Shown here in pieces: positions 7,905 to 16,796 of a stretch of 64,000 nucleotides of DNA; position 1 is the first letter of the stretch, and every line of letters begins with the position of its first letter. Both the position numbers and the translations under genes were made by a program. The notes under the pieces were generated by a model, which saw only the letters and a list, made by a program, of their open reading frames with translations, ran no database searches and was not told the origin of the DNA. Origin of the DNA: Pseudoalteromonas sp. 0303 (GTDB taxonomy: Bacteria > Pseudomonadota > Gammaproteobacteria > Enterobacterales > Alteromonadaceae); the NCBI RefSeq assembly GCF_013349995.1, contig NZ_JABVXF010000008.1, positions 86,513-150,512 on the forward strand. The letters are read 5' to 3'.

Positions 7905-8655
7905 TCATTTTATGCAAGTGCAGCAAGCGTTTATGGCACATATCCGCGACCCTCAGCAACATGCTAAGCCTAGTGATGTTGAAGAGCGTCGGATGGCGAT
8001 TTACCGAGACTTATTTTTTAACAATGTGGATGGCTTTGTTAGCTCTGCGTATCCAGTACTAAAAAGTTTATATTCAGAGCAAGCTTGGCACAGACTCGTT
8101 AGGCAGTTTTTTAGCCAGCATGATTGTAAATCACCTTATTTTTTAGATATTGCAGGGGAGTTTTTGGCCTTTCTTGCTAATGACTATGAAATGCAAAGCG
8201 ATGATCCTGCGTTTATGTTAGAGCTAGCGCACTATGAATGGGTTGAGCTTGATGTATCGGTTGCTCAAGAGGTGGCAGAAGAAGTGAGCTTATCGGCTCA
8301 TCAAGTGACAAGCTCTGCATTATTCTTAAGTTCACTTGCGCGTAACTTGAGTTACAGTTTTCCTGTTCATACCATCAGTGCAGATAATCAACCAAGTGAA
8401 CCGGCAGCACAACCAAGTTACTTTGTGGTTTATCGTGATAGCGATGACGAAGTACAATTTTTATCGACAAATGCGATGACCGCATTACTTCTTAATATCA
8501 TAGAATCTCAGTGGGGTGCAGATTTAAATGATGTATGCCAAGCAGTTGCAGAGCATGCGCCTCAATTTAGCCAAGAGCAGCTGTATCAGGGAGCGCTCAA
8601 TACCTTAAGCGCCATGGCAGAGCGCGGCATTGTGGTGACTAATACATTGGTTTAA
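7897..8655 (+). CDS. hvfC: DUF2063 partner protein of the iron oxygenase (HvfC-like)
   Basis: A 252-residue protein of the DUF2063 family. Its N-terminal domain (about residues 4-95) carries the typical pattern QQAFMAHIRDP, EERRMAIYRDLFFNNVDGFVSSAYPVLKSL and FLAFLAND. It has a helical C-terminal half. In MbnC, HvfC and related systems such proteins bind the precursor leader and form a complex with the DUF692 enzyme. The 8-base overlap with the upstream DUF692 gene supports this pairing. The DoxX-type membrane gene (HvfD) that follows in Haemophilus is not present here. Confidence 0.88.
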   Translation: MPNHFMQVQQAFMAHIRDPQQHAKPSDVEERRMAIYRDLFFNNVDGFVSSAYPVLKSLYSEQAWHRLVRQFFSQHDCKSPYFLDIAGEFLAFLANDYEMQSDDPAFMLELAHYEWVELDVSVAQEVAEEVSLSAHQVTSSALFLSSLARNLSYSFPVHTISADNQPSEPAAQPSYFVVYRDSDDEVQFLSTNAMTALLLNIIESQWGADLNDVCQAVAEHAPQFSQEQLYQGALNTLSAMAERGIVVTNTLV

Positions 8656-8740
8656 AAATCGGCTAAAGCTCTTTATTGATGAGGGCAGTTCGACTATTAT
8701 GTGCGCCTTATTTTGTCGTGCTTAAATAAAGGTAGTAACT

Positions 8741-8863
8741 ATGTCGAATGATAAAGACTTTAAAGATCCGTTCAATGCAACTTATTTCATTGCGTTTTTA
8801 GCTGTATTCGGTGGCATTGGCTGTCTAAACGCTATTCTTGGTTGGATCACTTCTTTATCTTAA
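8741..8863 (+). CDS. 40-residue predicted membrane peptide
   Basis: A short frame of 40 residues: a charged N-terminus (MSNDKDFKDPFNATY) followed by one hydrophobic segment of about 20 residues (FIAFLAVFGGIGCLNAILGW). The ATG is preceded by GGTAG at a suitable distance and the gene is followed by its own terminator, so it looks like a real single-gene unit. I do not recognise the family. It lies 85 bases after hvfC, where the Haemophilus-type cluster would have a DoxX membrane gene, but it is far too small to be one. Confidence 0.65.
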   Translation: MSNDKDFKDPFNATYFIAFLAVFGGIGCLNAILGWITSLS

Positions 8864-8889
8864 TCTGCGTAAGCAAATTTAAGACAATA

Positions 8890-8912
8890 GGCTGCATAAT
8901 GCAGCCTTTTTT
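8890..8912 (+). terminator. Rho-independent terminator after the 40-residue gene
   Basis: GGCTGCA/TGCAGCC stem, loop TAA, six T. It separates the RiPP region from apt. Confidence 0.92.
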
Positions 8913-9024
8913 ATAGTTGATATTTCTTGTTAAGTGATTAATTTCGAAACTTGCTACCGACTTTCCACTAAGGTGATGTTATACTCTCGAGCTTTGTTAG
9001 ATAAACTTTTTGAGCAGTATAATT

Positions 9025-9570
9025 ATGACTCAAGCAACTTCAACGCTCATCAAACAGAGCATTGCAACGATCGCTGATTACCCAAAGCCGGGCATTATGT
9101 TCCGTGACGTAACAACTTTAATGGCTAATGCTGACGCATTTAAAGCAACTATCGACAGCTTTATCGCAGCATATAAAGACCAAGGTTTTACAAAAATCAT
9201 CGGTACTGAATCTCGTGGCTTTATCTTTGGTGCACCACTTTCTTATGCACTAGGTATTCCATTCATTCCAGTTCGTAAACCAGGCAAACTTCCTCGCGAA
9301 GTGATTTCACAAAGTTACCAATTAGAGTATGGTGAAGATATTCTTGAGCTTCATACAGACGCAATTGTCCCTGGCGATAAAGTGTTACTGGTAGATGACT
9401 TACTAGCGACAGGTGGCACAATCGAAGCAACTGCAAAATTAGTTGCTAAACTAGGCGGTAACGCAACTGATGCAGCATTTGTTGTTTCTTTACCTGAGCT
9501 TGGTGGTGAACAACGAGTTGCTGATATGGGCATCAAAATCTTAAAGTTGGTTGAATTCGAAGGCGAATAA
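9025..9570 (+). CDS. apt: Adenine phosphoribosyltransferase
   Basis: Converts adenine and PRPP to AMP in purine salvage. The 181-residue protein has the family's [18 protein letters not shown] opening and the [18 protein letters not shown] core. [13 protein letters not shown] follows, and then the PRPP-binding loop [14 protein letters not shown] chose the ATG at 9025, which gives the length of E. coli Apt (183). A TTG at 9010 would add five residues with no better ribosome site. Only three bases separate its stop from dnaX, so the two are cotranscribed, as in other gammaproteobacteria. Confidence 0.95.
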   Translation: MTQATSTLIKQSIATIADYPKPGIMFRDVTTLMANADAFKATIDSFIAAYKDQGFTKIIGTESRGFIFGAPLSYALGIPFIPVRKPGKLPREVISQSYQLEYGEDILELHTDAIVPGDKVLLVDDLLATGGTIEATAKLVAKLGGNATDAAFVVSLPELGGEQRVADMGIKILKLVEFEGE

Positions 9571-9573
9571 TTA

Positions 9574-12027
9574 ATGAGTTATCAGGTTCTGGCAAGGAAA
9601 TGGCGACCACAAACCTTTCACGAGTTAGTGGGGCAGTCTCATGTTAAACAGGCATTGGTTAATGCATTAACACAAAATAGACTCCATCATGCTTATCTCT
9701 TTACTGGAACCCGTGGGGTGGGTAAAACAACCATCGCACGTATATTCGCTAAAAGCCTCAACTGCGATAAGGGTATCTCTGCTGAGCCATGCGGCCAATG
9801 TTCAAGTTGTACTGACATCGAAGCAGGTCGTTATATTGATTTATTAGAAATCGATGCGGCATCACGCACCAAAGTAGAAGATACCCGCGAAATCCTTGAT
9901 AACGTTCAATACGCACCAACACGTGGTCGTTACAAGGTATACCTAATCGATGAAGTTCACATGCTGTCAAAGCACAGTTTCAATGCATTACTTAAAACAT
10001 TGGAAGAGCCCCCAGAGCATGTGAAGTTTTTATTAGCGACAACCGATCCGCAAAAACTGCCAGTGACGATTTTATCGCGTTGCTTACAGTTTAATTTAAA
10101 TGCTTTGTCGCAATCAGAAATTCATGATCAGCTTGCCCATGTTCTTAATCAAGAACAGCTAAGTTTTGATGATAAATCATTGTCTATTTTAGCTAAGGCA
10201 GCCGATGGTAGTATGCGTGATGCTCTGAGTCTTACAGACCAAGCAATTGCGCAAACCAATGGCAATATTAATCATCAGGCTGTGCAAACTATGCTTGGTT
10301 TGATGGATACTCAATATAGCCAAACCATGTTAGCAGCGTTGCTGTGTCAAGATGGCGATGCGTTACTTCAAGAAGTAAAAGCCGTCGTTAGCCGAAACCC
10401 TAACTTTGTAGCCTTACTCGACGATTTAATTGCCCTGACGCATCTTATTCAGCTTGTGCAACTTGTGCCTAGTGCAGCGGCACTTGATGATACTAACCGA
10501 GATTTTATTGAGCAGGTGGCACAAACCACTGATGCACAGCAGATGCAGGTTTACTACCAATTGCTATTAAATGGAAAAAAAGATTTGCAATGGGCACCCG
10601 ATGCTAAACTTGGTTTTGAAATGATCATGTTGCGACTGCTTGCATTCCAGCCTACGCAATTTGCACAAAGCCAAACACCAACGAATACCCAGCAACAGGT
10701 TAAGCCAAGTGGTGCCGGTGCACTGCGTGATATATTGAAAAAATCAACGGCGCAACGTGAACAAGCAGCTTCAGAGCAAGCACCAGTTGCACATAGCTCT
10801 GCACAGACAACTGCTGTTCCTTCAGAGCCTCAGCCAACACAAGCTGAACCTGTTGAAGCAGAACCTAATCAAGCTGCCAAGACAGAGACGGCGCATAGTC
10901 ATCAGCCTGCCCAGCAAGTTGAAGCAACTGCAGTAGCACAGCCTGATGCTGGTCAACAGCCTCAGCAACCTGTTGAAACTGCAATGGCCGCTGAAGTTCA
11001 ACCAGCGTCTCAACAGCAAGAGCAAAGCCACTCAGAGCAAGTTCCAGCAGCTGAGTACTCATCACCAGAGTATTCTTCGCAAGATTACATGGACGATCAT
11101 GATGCAGAAATGGACTCATCGCTTGCTGCGCAATACGATGATGTGATGAATAGCGCCTATGATCAGGGCTTTACTGCCAATGAAGCATCTGCGCCTCAGC
11201 AACAGCAAACAGCACCTGCACAATTACAACAGCAGCAAAGTCAGGCGCAGTCGGCCATTGCTCGTATTTTACAAGACCGCAATATTTCAGGTGCCGGGCG
11301 TTTAAGTGGTGCGGCAACGCACACTAATGCTAAAGCAGAACCACAGCCTGAAGCTAAGCCCAAAGCAGAGCCGCGAGCGCAACAGAGCACAGCCACGACC
11401 AATATTCAGCCTCAGCAGCAAGCAATGGCTGCTGAAGTAAAAAAGCCCATCCCCCAGCAAACGGGGGAGAGCAGTAGTAAAGTAAAAAAAGTCGACTTTC
11501 GAGAAAAGCATCAAACAATCACCGAAAACTTAGCGCCAGAGTTACTTGAGCAGATCAATCCACAAAAAGCGCCAGAGCCAGTAGTTGAAGAAGCCAGTAT
11601 TCCGATACCTGATGATTTTGAAAGCCCGATCAGCAGTATTAAATTTGCACACGAACAAGACGAATGGGCGTATTTAATTAAACGCATGGGACTGGGTGGT
11701 CGCATGCGCCAATTTGCGCTGCATTCAATTTTTACCAAGCAGAATAATCAGCTGCACATTGAAGTTGATTCATCACAGCGCCATTTAGATAGCGCTGTGC
11801 TTAGACAAAAGCTCAATGCCGCATTAAGTGAAATTTACGGCCATAATGTTGAGCTTAGTATCGAGTTTGCTGATGGCGTAATTGATTCACCGTATTTGAT
11901 TCAACAAAAAATTGATGCGGGACGTCATCAACAAGCGATTGATGTAATAAATAGCGATGAGAATATAGTGCAATTTCAGCAGTTATTTAGCGCTATAATC
12001 GATGAAAACAGTATTCAGGCATTGTAA
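9574..12027 (+). CDS. dnaX: DNA polymerase III tau (and gamma) subunit
   Basis: Clamp-loader ATPase of the replisome, 817 residues. The N-terminal AAA+ module has the Walker A motif GTRGVGKTT, a zinc site (CGQCSSC with an upstream Cys) and the DEVHMLS Walker B segment. LLKTLEEPPEHVKF and the sensor motif LPVTILSRC also match DnaX. Residues about 370-660 are a long Gln/Ala/Pro-rich linker, much longer than in E. coli (643 residues in all). The last 140 residues (from about DEWAYLIKRM, then LHIEVDSSQRHLDSAVLRQKL) match tau domain V, which binds the polymerase alpha subunit. An A-AAA-AAG slippery site with a hairpin inside the linker would give a gamma form of 634 residues. First gene of dnaX-ybaB-recR. 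Confidence 0.97.
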   Translation: MSYQVLARKWRPQTFHELVGQSHVKQALVNALTQNRLHHAYLFTGTRGVGKTTIARIFAKSLNCDKGISAEPCGQCSSCTDIEAGRYIDLLEIDAASRTKVEDTREILDNVQYAPTRGRYKVYLIDEVHMLSKHSFNALLKTLEEPPEHVKFLLATTDPQKLPVTILSRCLQFNLNALSQSEIHDQLAHVLNQEQLSFDDKSLSILAKAADGSMRDALSLTDQAIAQTNGNINHQAVQTMLGLMDTQYSQTMLAALLCQDGDALLQEVKAVVSRNPNFVALLDDLIALTHLIQLVQLVPSAAALDDTNRDFIEQVAQTTDAQQMQVYYQLLLNGKKDLQWAPDAKLGFEMIMLRLLAFQPTQFAQSQTPTNTQQQVKPSGAGALRDILKKSTAQREQAASEQAPVAHSSAQTTAVPSEPQPTQAEPVEAEPNQAAKTETAHSHQPAQQVEATAVAQPDAGQQPQQPVETAMAAEVQPASQQQEQSHSEQVPAAEYSSPEYSSQDYMDDHDAEMDSSLAAQYDDVMNSAYDQGFTANEASAPQQQQTAPAQLQQQQSQAQSAIARILQDRNISGAGRLSGAATHTNAKAEPQPEAKPKAEPRAQQSTATTNIQPQQQAMAAEVKKPIPQQTGESSSKVKKVDFREKHQTITENLAPELLEQINPQKAPEPVVEEASIPIPDDFESPISSIKFAHEQDEWAYLIKRMGLGGRMRQFALHSIFTKQNNQLHIEVDSSQRHLDSAVLRQKLNAALSEIYGHNVELSIEFADGVIDSPYLIQQKIDAGRHQQAIDVINSDENIVQFQQLFSAIIDENSIQAL
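11439..11477 (+). promoter_or_regulatory. Programmed -1 frameshift signal in dnaX
   Basis: The heptamer AAAAAAG (11439-11445) is in the correct phase: zero frame GTA AAA AAG CCC. Four bases later a hairpin can form (TCCCCC 11450-11455 with GGGGGA 11463-11468, loop of 7). After a -1 slip translation continues as AHPPANGGEQ and stops at TAG 11475-11477. This is the E. coli dnaX architecture. A second A-AAA-AAA heptamer occurs at 11484-11490 with no clear hairpin. Confidence 0.8.
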
Positions 12028-12086
12028 TTAGTTACAATAGCCCTTATCTTCATGCCAATTAAAGTAGTTTAGAAAGAGAGACAGTT

Positions 12087-12413
12087 ATGTTTAAAGGTGG
12101 AATGGGTAACATGATGAAGCAAGCGCAGCAAATGCAAGAGCGCATGCAAAAAGCCCAAGAAGAAATCGCAAACCTTGAAGTTGTAGGTGAAGCAGGTGCA
12201 GGCCTAGTTAAAGTAACTATGCTTGGTAACCACAATGTTCGTCGTGTTGAATTAGATGACAGCCTAATGGAAGACGACAAAGACATGATCGAAGATTTAT
12301 TAGCGGCAGCGTGTAACGATGCTGTACGTCGTGTTGCTGAAGAAACTCAAGAGCGCATGAGCAAAGTAACTGGCGGTATGCAATTACCACCAGGTATGAA
12401 AATGCCATTCTAA
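12087..12413 (+). CDS. ybaB: Nucleoid-associated protein YbaB/EbfC
   Basis: A 108-residue DNA-binding protein of the YbaB/EbfC family that forms dimers on the nucleoid. It has the typical Met/Gln-rich start ([20 protein letters not shown]), the middle segment [18 protein letters not shown] and the C-terminal LPPGMKMPF. It lies between dnaX and recR, its normal place in proteobacteria, and is preceded by an AGAGAG ribosome site. Confidence 0.95.
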   Translation: MFKGGMGNMMKQAQQMQERMQKAQEEIANLEVVGEAGAGLVKVTMLGNHNVRRVELDDSLMEDDKDMIEDLLAAACNDAVRRVAEETQERMSKVTGGMQLPPGMKMPF

Positions 12414-12423
12414 GTGATTTTGT

Positions 12424-13032
12424 ATGCAACTATCTCCTAGTTTAACACAGCTAATTGAAGCGCTACGATGTCAGCCGGGCATAGGTCCTAAGTCGGCACA
12501 GCGCATTGCTTTTCATTTGCTTGAGCGTGACCGTCAGGGTGGTAAACAGCTTGGTCATGCATTAACCAAGGCAATGGATGAAGTAGGGCACTGTCAATCT
12601 TGTCGTACTTTTACAGAGCAAGCTGTATGCGATATTTGTTCAAGTGTTAAACGCCAAGATAGTGGTTTATTGTGTGTGGTAGAATCACCAACCGATGTAC
12701 TCGCTATTGAGCAAACTGGTCAATACCAAGGTCTTTACTTTGTTTTAATGGGTCACTTGTCGCCAATTGATGGCATAGGACCAAAAGAAATTGGCCTTGA
12801 TATTCTTGAAAGCAAGTTGCAACAAGGCGGCATTAATGAGGTGATCCTCGCAACTAATCCAAGTGTTGAAGGTGAAACCACTGCCCACTACATTGCTGAG
12901 CTTTGTCATAAGTATCAGGTTGGTGCATCTCGTATTGCTCACGGTGTCCCTGTTGGTGGTGAGCTCGACTTACTCGATGGTATGACATTGATGCACGCAT
13001 TTAGCGGACGACGCGCCGTAAACCAAAACTAA
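12424..13032 (+). CDS. recR: Recombination protein RecR
   Basis: Part of the RecFOR pathway that loads RecA on gapped DNA. The 202-residue protein has an N-terminal helix-hairpin-helix ([16 protein letters not shown]), the four-Cys zinc finger CQSC...CDIC at about residues 58-73, and a Toprim domain beginning [15 protein letters not shown]. The C-terminal [17 protein letters not shown] segment carries the Walker-B-like motif. Ten bases follow the ybaB stop, and a terminator follows the gene. Confidence 0.97.
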   Translation: MQLSPSLTQLIEALRCQPGIGPKSAQRIAFHLLERDRQGGKQLGHALTKAMDEVGHCQSCRTFTEQAVCDICSSVKRQDSGLLCVVESPTDVLAIEQTGQYQGLYFVLMGHLSPIDGIGPKEIGLDILESKLQQGGINEVILATNPSVEGETTAHYIAELCHKYQVGASRIAHGVPVGGELDLLDGMTLMHAFSGRRAVNQN

Positions 13033-13050
13033 TACCGAAAATGGTATCAA

Positions 13051-13075
13051 AAGCCTGCTTTAAGCAGGCTTTTTT
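13051..13075 (+). terminator. Rho-independent terminator after recR
   Basis: Perfect AAGCCTGCTT/AAGCAGGCTT stem ending in six T, closing the apt-dnaX-ybaB-recR transcript. A smaller ATACC/GGTAT hairpin lies just before it, beyond the stop. Confidence 0.92.
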
Positions 13076-13116
13076 ATGTATAGCTCCCCAATTTAGCCGT
13101 AAATTTAATTTTTTGT

Positions 13117-13144
13117 CTTGAAGTTCAAAAAGCCTGCCCCATAT
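13117..13144 (+). promoter_or_regulatory. Sigma-32 heat-shock promoter of htpG
   Basis: CTTGAAG (13117-13123), a 13-base spacer and CCCCATAT (13137-13144) match the RpoH consensus CTTGAAA-N13-CCCCATNT almost perfectly. The site is 50 bases upstream of the htpG start. Confidence 0.88.
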
Positions 13145-13193
13145 AAAGAGTCATAGTGCAGATTAGACACTTTGTTAATTGGAGATTTACACA

Positions 13194-15107
13194 ATGACTG
13201 CAGCACAAAAAGAAACATTAGGCTTTCAAACAGAAGTCAAACAACTATTAAACCTGATGATTCACTCTCTTTACTCTAATAAAGAGATTTTCCTACGTGA
13301 GCTTGTATCAAACGCGTCAGATGCGGCAGATAAATTACGTTTCCTTGCGCTTTCTAATGGCGATTTATACGAAAACGATGCAGATTTGAAAGTCCGTATC
13401 AGTGCCGATAAAGAAGCAAACACGGTCACCATTACTGATAATGGTATTGGTATGAGCCGTGAAGATGTGATCAATTCACTAGGTACGATTGCCAAATCAG
13501 GCACCGCAGAATTTTTCCAGAACCTAACTGGTGATCAAAGCAAAGATTCACAATTGATTGGTCAATTTGGTGTTGGTTTTTACTCAGCATTTATCGTTGC
13601 TGACAAAGTAACAGTGCGTACTCGTAAAGCAGGTGAAAGCCAAGGTATTGAATGGCAATCTGCAGGCGAAGGTGAGTACACATTACAAGAGATTGATAAA
13701 CCATCACGTGGTACCGAAATTATTCTTCACCTTCGTGAAGACGAAACAGAGTTTGCTGATGAGTTCCGTTTACGTAGCATCGTCACTAAATATTCAGACC
13801 ATATTTCTATTCCAGTAGAAATGTATAAAGCAGAAGTACCTGAATCTGAGGGTCCTGACGGCGAGAAAATTCCAGCACAGCCAGGCGAGTGGGAAGGTAT
13901 TAACCGCGCAACAGCGCTTTGGACTCGCGATAAGTCAGAAGTAACAGACGAAGAGTACAAAGAGTTTTATAAGCATATTGGTCATGATTGGGAAGAGCCA
14001 CTAAGCTGGGCACATAACAAGGTTGAAGGTAAAACAGAATACACTAGCTTGTTATACATCCCGAAAAAAGCACCTTTCGATTTATGGAACCGTGAGCGTC
14101 AATCTGGTTTAAAACTGTATGTGCAACGCGTTTTCATTATGGATGACGCTGAGCAGTTCATGCCAAGCTATTTACGTTTTGTGAAAGGTTTACTTGATTC
14201 AAACGACTTACCACTTAACGTGTCACGTGAAATCTTACAAGACAACAAAGTAACGCAAGCAATCCGTAAAGGTTGTACATCGCGCGTACTTAAAATGCTT
14301 GAGCGTATGGCGAAAAACCGCGAAGAAGATTACCAATCTTTCTGGAATGAGTTCGGTCAGGTGTTAAAAGAAGGCCCAGCTGAAGATGCGGCTAACAAAG
14401 AAGCCATTGCTAAGCTATTGCGTTTCTCTTCTACACATACAGATGAGAGCACACAAAATGTATCGCTTGAGCAATATATTGAGCGTATGAAGCCAGAGCA
14501 AGACAAAATCTACTATGTAGTTGCTGATTCATTCGCTGCAGCGAAGAACTCTCCACATTTAGAGATCTTCCGTAAGAAGGGTATCGAAGTATTGCTTCTA
14601 AGCGACCGTGTTGATGAGTGGATGATGAGCTACTTAACAGAGTTCAACGAAAAATCATTCCAGTCAATTACCCGTGGTGACTTAGATTTAGGCAACATGG
14701 ATGACGAAGAAACGAAAAAAGCGCAAGAAGAGTCAGAAAAAGAAGTTGCTGGCCTAGTCGAGCGCATTAAAACAGCACTAGGTGATAACGTTAAAGACGT
14801 ACGCTTTACGCACCGTCTAACAGACTCACCAGCTTGTGTTGTTGCTGATGAGCATGATATGAGCTCGCAAATGCAAAAGTTAATGGAATCAGTTGGTCAA
14901 ACAGTGCCTGAGCAAAAGCCAATTTTTGAGCTTAACCCAGAGCATCAGCTTGTTAAACACTTAAATGTTGAACAAGATGAAGACAAGTTTGCCCAGTGGT
15001 CACAAGTGCTTCTAGATCAAGCATTACTGGCTGAGCGCGGTACGTTAAAAGACCCTGCAGGCTTTGTAACTCGTTTGAACAAACTTATGCTAGATTTAAG
15101 CAAATAA
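13194..15107 (+). CDS. htpG: Chaperone HtpG (bacterial Hsp90)
   Basis: ATP-dependent chaperone, 637 residues from the ATG at 13194. That start has a GGAG site 10 bases upstream; an in-frame TTG at 13179 overlaps that site and is rejected. The GHKL ATPase domain shows the Hsp90 signatures [39 protein letters not shown] and [11 protein letters not shown]. The middle domain carries [11 protein letters not shown] with the catalytic Arg. The C-terminal dimerisation domain is complete. Heat-shock control is indicated by the sigma-32 promoter just upstream. Confidence 0.97.
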   Translation: MTAAQKETLGFQTEVKQLLNLMIHSLYSNKEIFLRELVSNASDAADKLRFLALSNGDLYENDADLKVRISADKEANTVTITDNGIGMSREDVINSLGTIAKSGTAEFFQNLTGDQSKDSQLIGQFGVGFYSAFIVADKVTVRTRKAGESQGIEWQSAGEGEYTLQEIDKPSRGTEIILHLREDETEFADEFRLRSIVTKYSDHISIPVEMYKAEVPESEGPDGEKIPAQPGEWEGINRATALWTRDKSEVTDEEYKEFYKHIGHDWEEPLSWAHNKVEGKTEYTSLLYIPKKAPFDLWNRERQSGLKLYVQRVFIMDDAEQFMPSYLRFVKGLLDSNDLPLNVSREILQDNKVTQAIRKGCTSRVLKMLERMAKNREEDYQSFWNEFGQVLKEGPAEDAANKEAIAKLLRFSSTHTDESTQNVSLEQYIERMKPEQDKIYYVVADSFAAAKNSPHLEIFRKKGIEVLLLSDRVDEWMMSYLTEFNEKSFQSITRGDLDLGNMDDEETKKAQEESEKEVAGLVERIKTALGDNVKDVRFTHRLTDSPACVVADEHDMSSQMQKLMESVGQTVPEQKPIFELNPEHQLVKHLNVEQDEDKFAQWSQVLLDQALLAERGTLKDPAGFVTRLNKLMLDLSK

Positions 15108-15133
15108 GCGTTTTAGCGCAATGAGTTGGAAAA

Positions 15134-15154
15134 GGGAGCAAGGCTCCCTTTTTT
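15134..15154 (+). terminator. Rho-independent terminator after htpG
   Basis: GGGAGC/GCTCCC stem, loop AAG, six T. Confidence 0.92.
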
Positions 15155-15265
15155 ATTGCCGCTAATATAGGCAATTGGTATAAGTTACTTGAGGTATAGC
15201 CTTAGTTGTGGAAGAATTCAGGCTCTAAAAACAAAACTCCACTGATCGACCATTTTTAAGATTAG

Positions 15266-15931
<666 letters not shown>

Positions 15932-15950
15932 TAGCCTAATTGTTGACATA

Positions 15951-15977
15951 AAAAAACCGCCTCTGGGCGGTTTTTTT
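15951..15977 (+). terminator. Rho-independent terminator of adk (works both ways)
   Basis: ACCGCC/GGGCGGT stem flanked by A and T runs. It lies between convergent adk and tpx and could also stop tpx transcripts. Confidence 0.92.
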
Positions 15978-16009
15978 ATGTCTGTCTCACTGCAAGTAAA
16001 AATTGCGCT

Positions 16010-16591
16010 TTACAGTTTCTTTAATGCCGCAATAGCGCCGTCGTAATCAGGCTCTTTTGAAAGGTTATCGACAAGCTGCTTGTAAACGATGTTATGTTCT
16101 TTATCGAGCACAAATACGGCGCGGGTTAACAAGCCCATATCTTTGATAATCAAACCATAGTTCTTACCAAAGTCACGCCATACTGAGTCAGATAAAGTCA
16201 CTACTTTGTCTATATTCTCCGCTTTACAAAAACGCTTCTGTGCGAACGGTAAGTCTGCGCTTAAGGTTAGCATCGCCACACTTGGGTATTCTGAAGCTAC
16301 TTTTTCATTAAAGTGTTTGGTTTGAATACTACATACACCGGTGTCTAAACTTGGCACAACGCTTAAAAGCACGGCTTGGCCTTGATAGTTGTCTAGTGTG
16401 ACTGGCGTAAAGCTGCCATCTACTACTTTAAAATTAGGCGCTTTTTGACCAACTTCAACACCTTGTCCTAGTAAAGTGACTGGCTTAGACTGGGCAGAAA
16501 CCTTACCAGCATCTAAACTATTTTCTGATAAATCACCTGCATAACTAAACGTGCACACTGCACTTAATGCAAATATAAGTGGACGTAACAT
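16010..16591 (-). CDS. tpx: Exported thiol peroxidase (Tpx family)
   Basis: Atypical 2-Cys peroxiredoxin that reduces peroxides. The core matches Tpx: VTLLGQGVEVGQKAPNFK, then VVPSLDTGVCS with the peroxidatic Cys, SADLPFAQKRFC with the resolving Cys, and a C-terminal KEPDYDGAIAALK. Unlike E. coli Tpx (168 residues), this 193-residue protein starts with a hydrophobic signal peptide (LIFALSAVCTFSYA) and a short linker, so it should act in the periplasm. It is a single gene, convergent with adk. The divergent region upstream carries a perfect TACAATTT-type palindrome that may be a MarR/OhrR-like operator. Confidence 0.9.
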   Translation of the reverse strand: MLRPLIFALSAVCTFSYAGDLSENSLDAGKVSAQSKPVTLLGQGVEVGQKAPNFKVVDGSFTPVTLDNYQGQAVLLSVVPSLDTGVCSIQTKHFNEKVASEYPSVAMLTLSADLPFAQKRFCKAENIDKVVTLSDSVWRDFGKNYGLIIKDMGLLTRAVFVLDKEHNIVYKQLVDNLSKEPDYDGAIAALKKL

Positions 16592-16661
16592 AATAAGATT
16601 CCTTCAAATTAACGCATTTAACATCAGTGTATTATACTCATGAGGTGGCTCCAAGGATTAG

Positions 16662-16678
16662 TACAATTTAAAATTGTA
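16662..16678. promoter_or_regulatory. 17-bp palindrome upstream of tpx, possible MarR/OhrR-type operator
   Basis: Perfect palindrome TACAATTT-A-AAATTGTA, 71 bases upstream of the tpx start in the divergent region with the response regulator gene. It resembles the OhrR operator (TACAATT-N-AATTGTA), but each arm is one base longer. Regulator identity is inference. Confidence 0.45.
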
Positions 16679-16796
16679 AATAACCAGTAGTTTGATTAAC
16701 ATGTGTTCGTGACCCTATTTTTTATATATAAAAATAAGAATAAAGTTGCTAGGCTAATTTGCGTCTAGTTAAAAAATACGGATTTAGAGAGAGAGT

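Noticed and set aside
15165..15210. Possible remnant of the MITE-like element between htpG and adk (GGTATAAGTTACTTGAGGTATA)
   Set aside because: Only loosely similar to the 24-bp ends, not paired and not in the same order, so chance similarity is likely.
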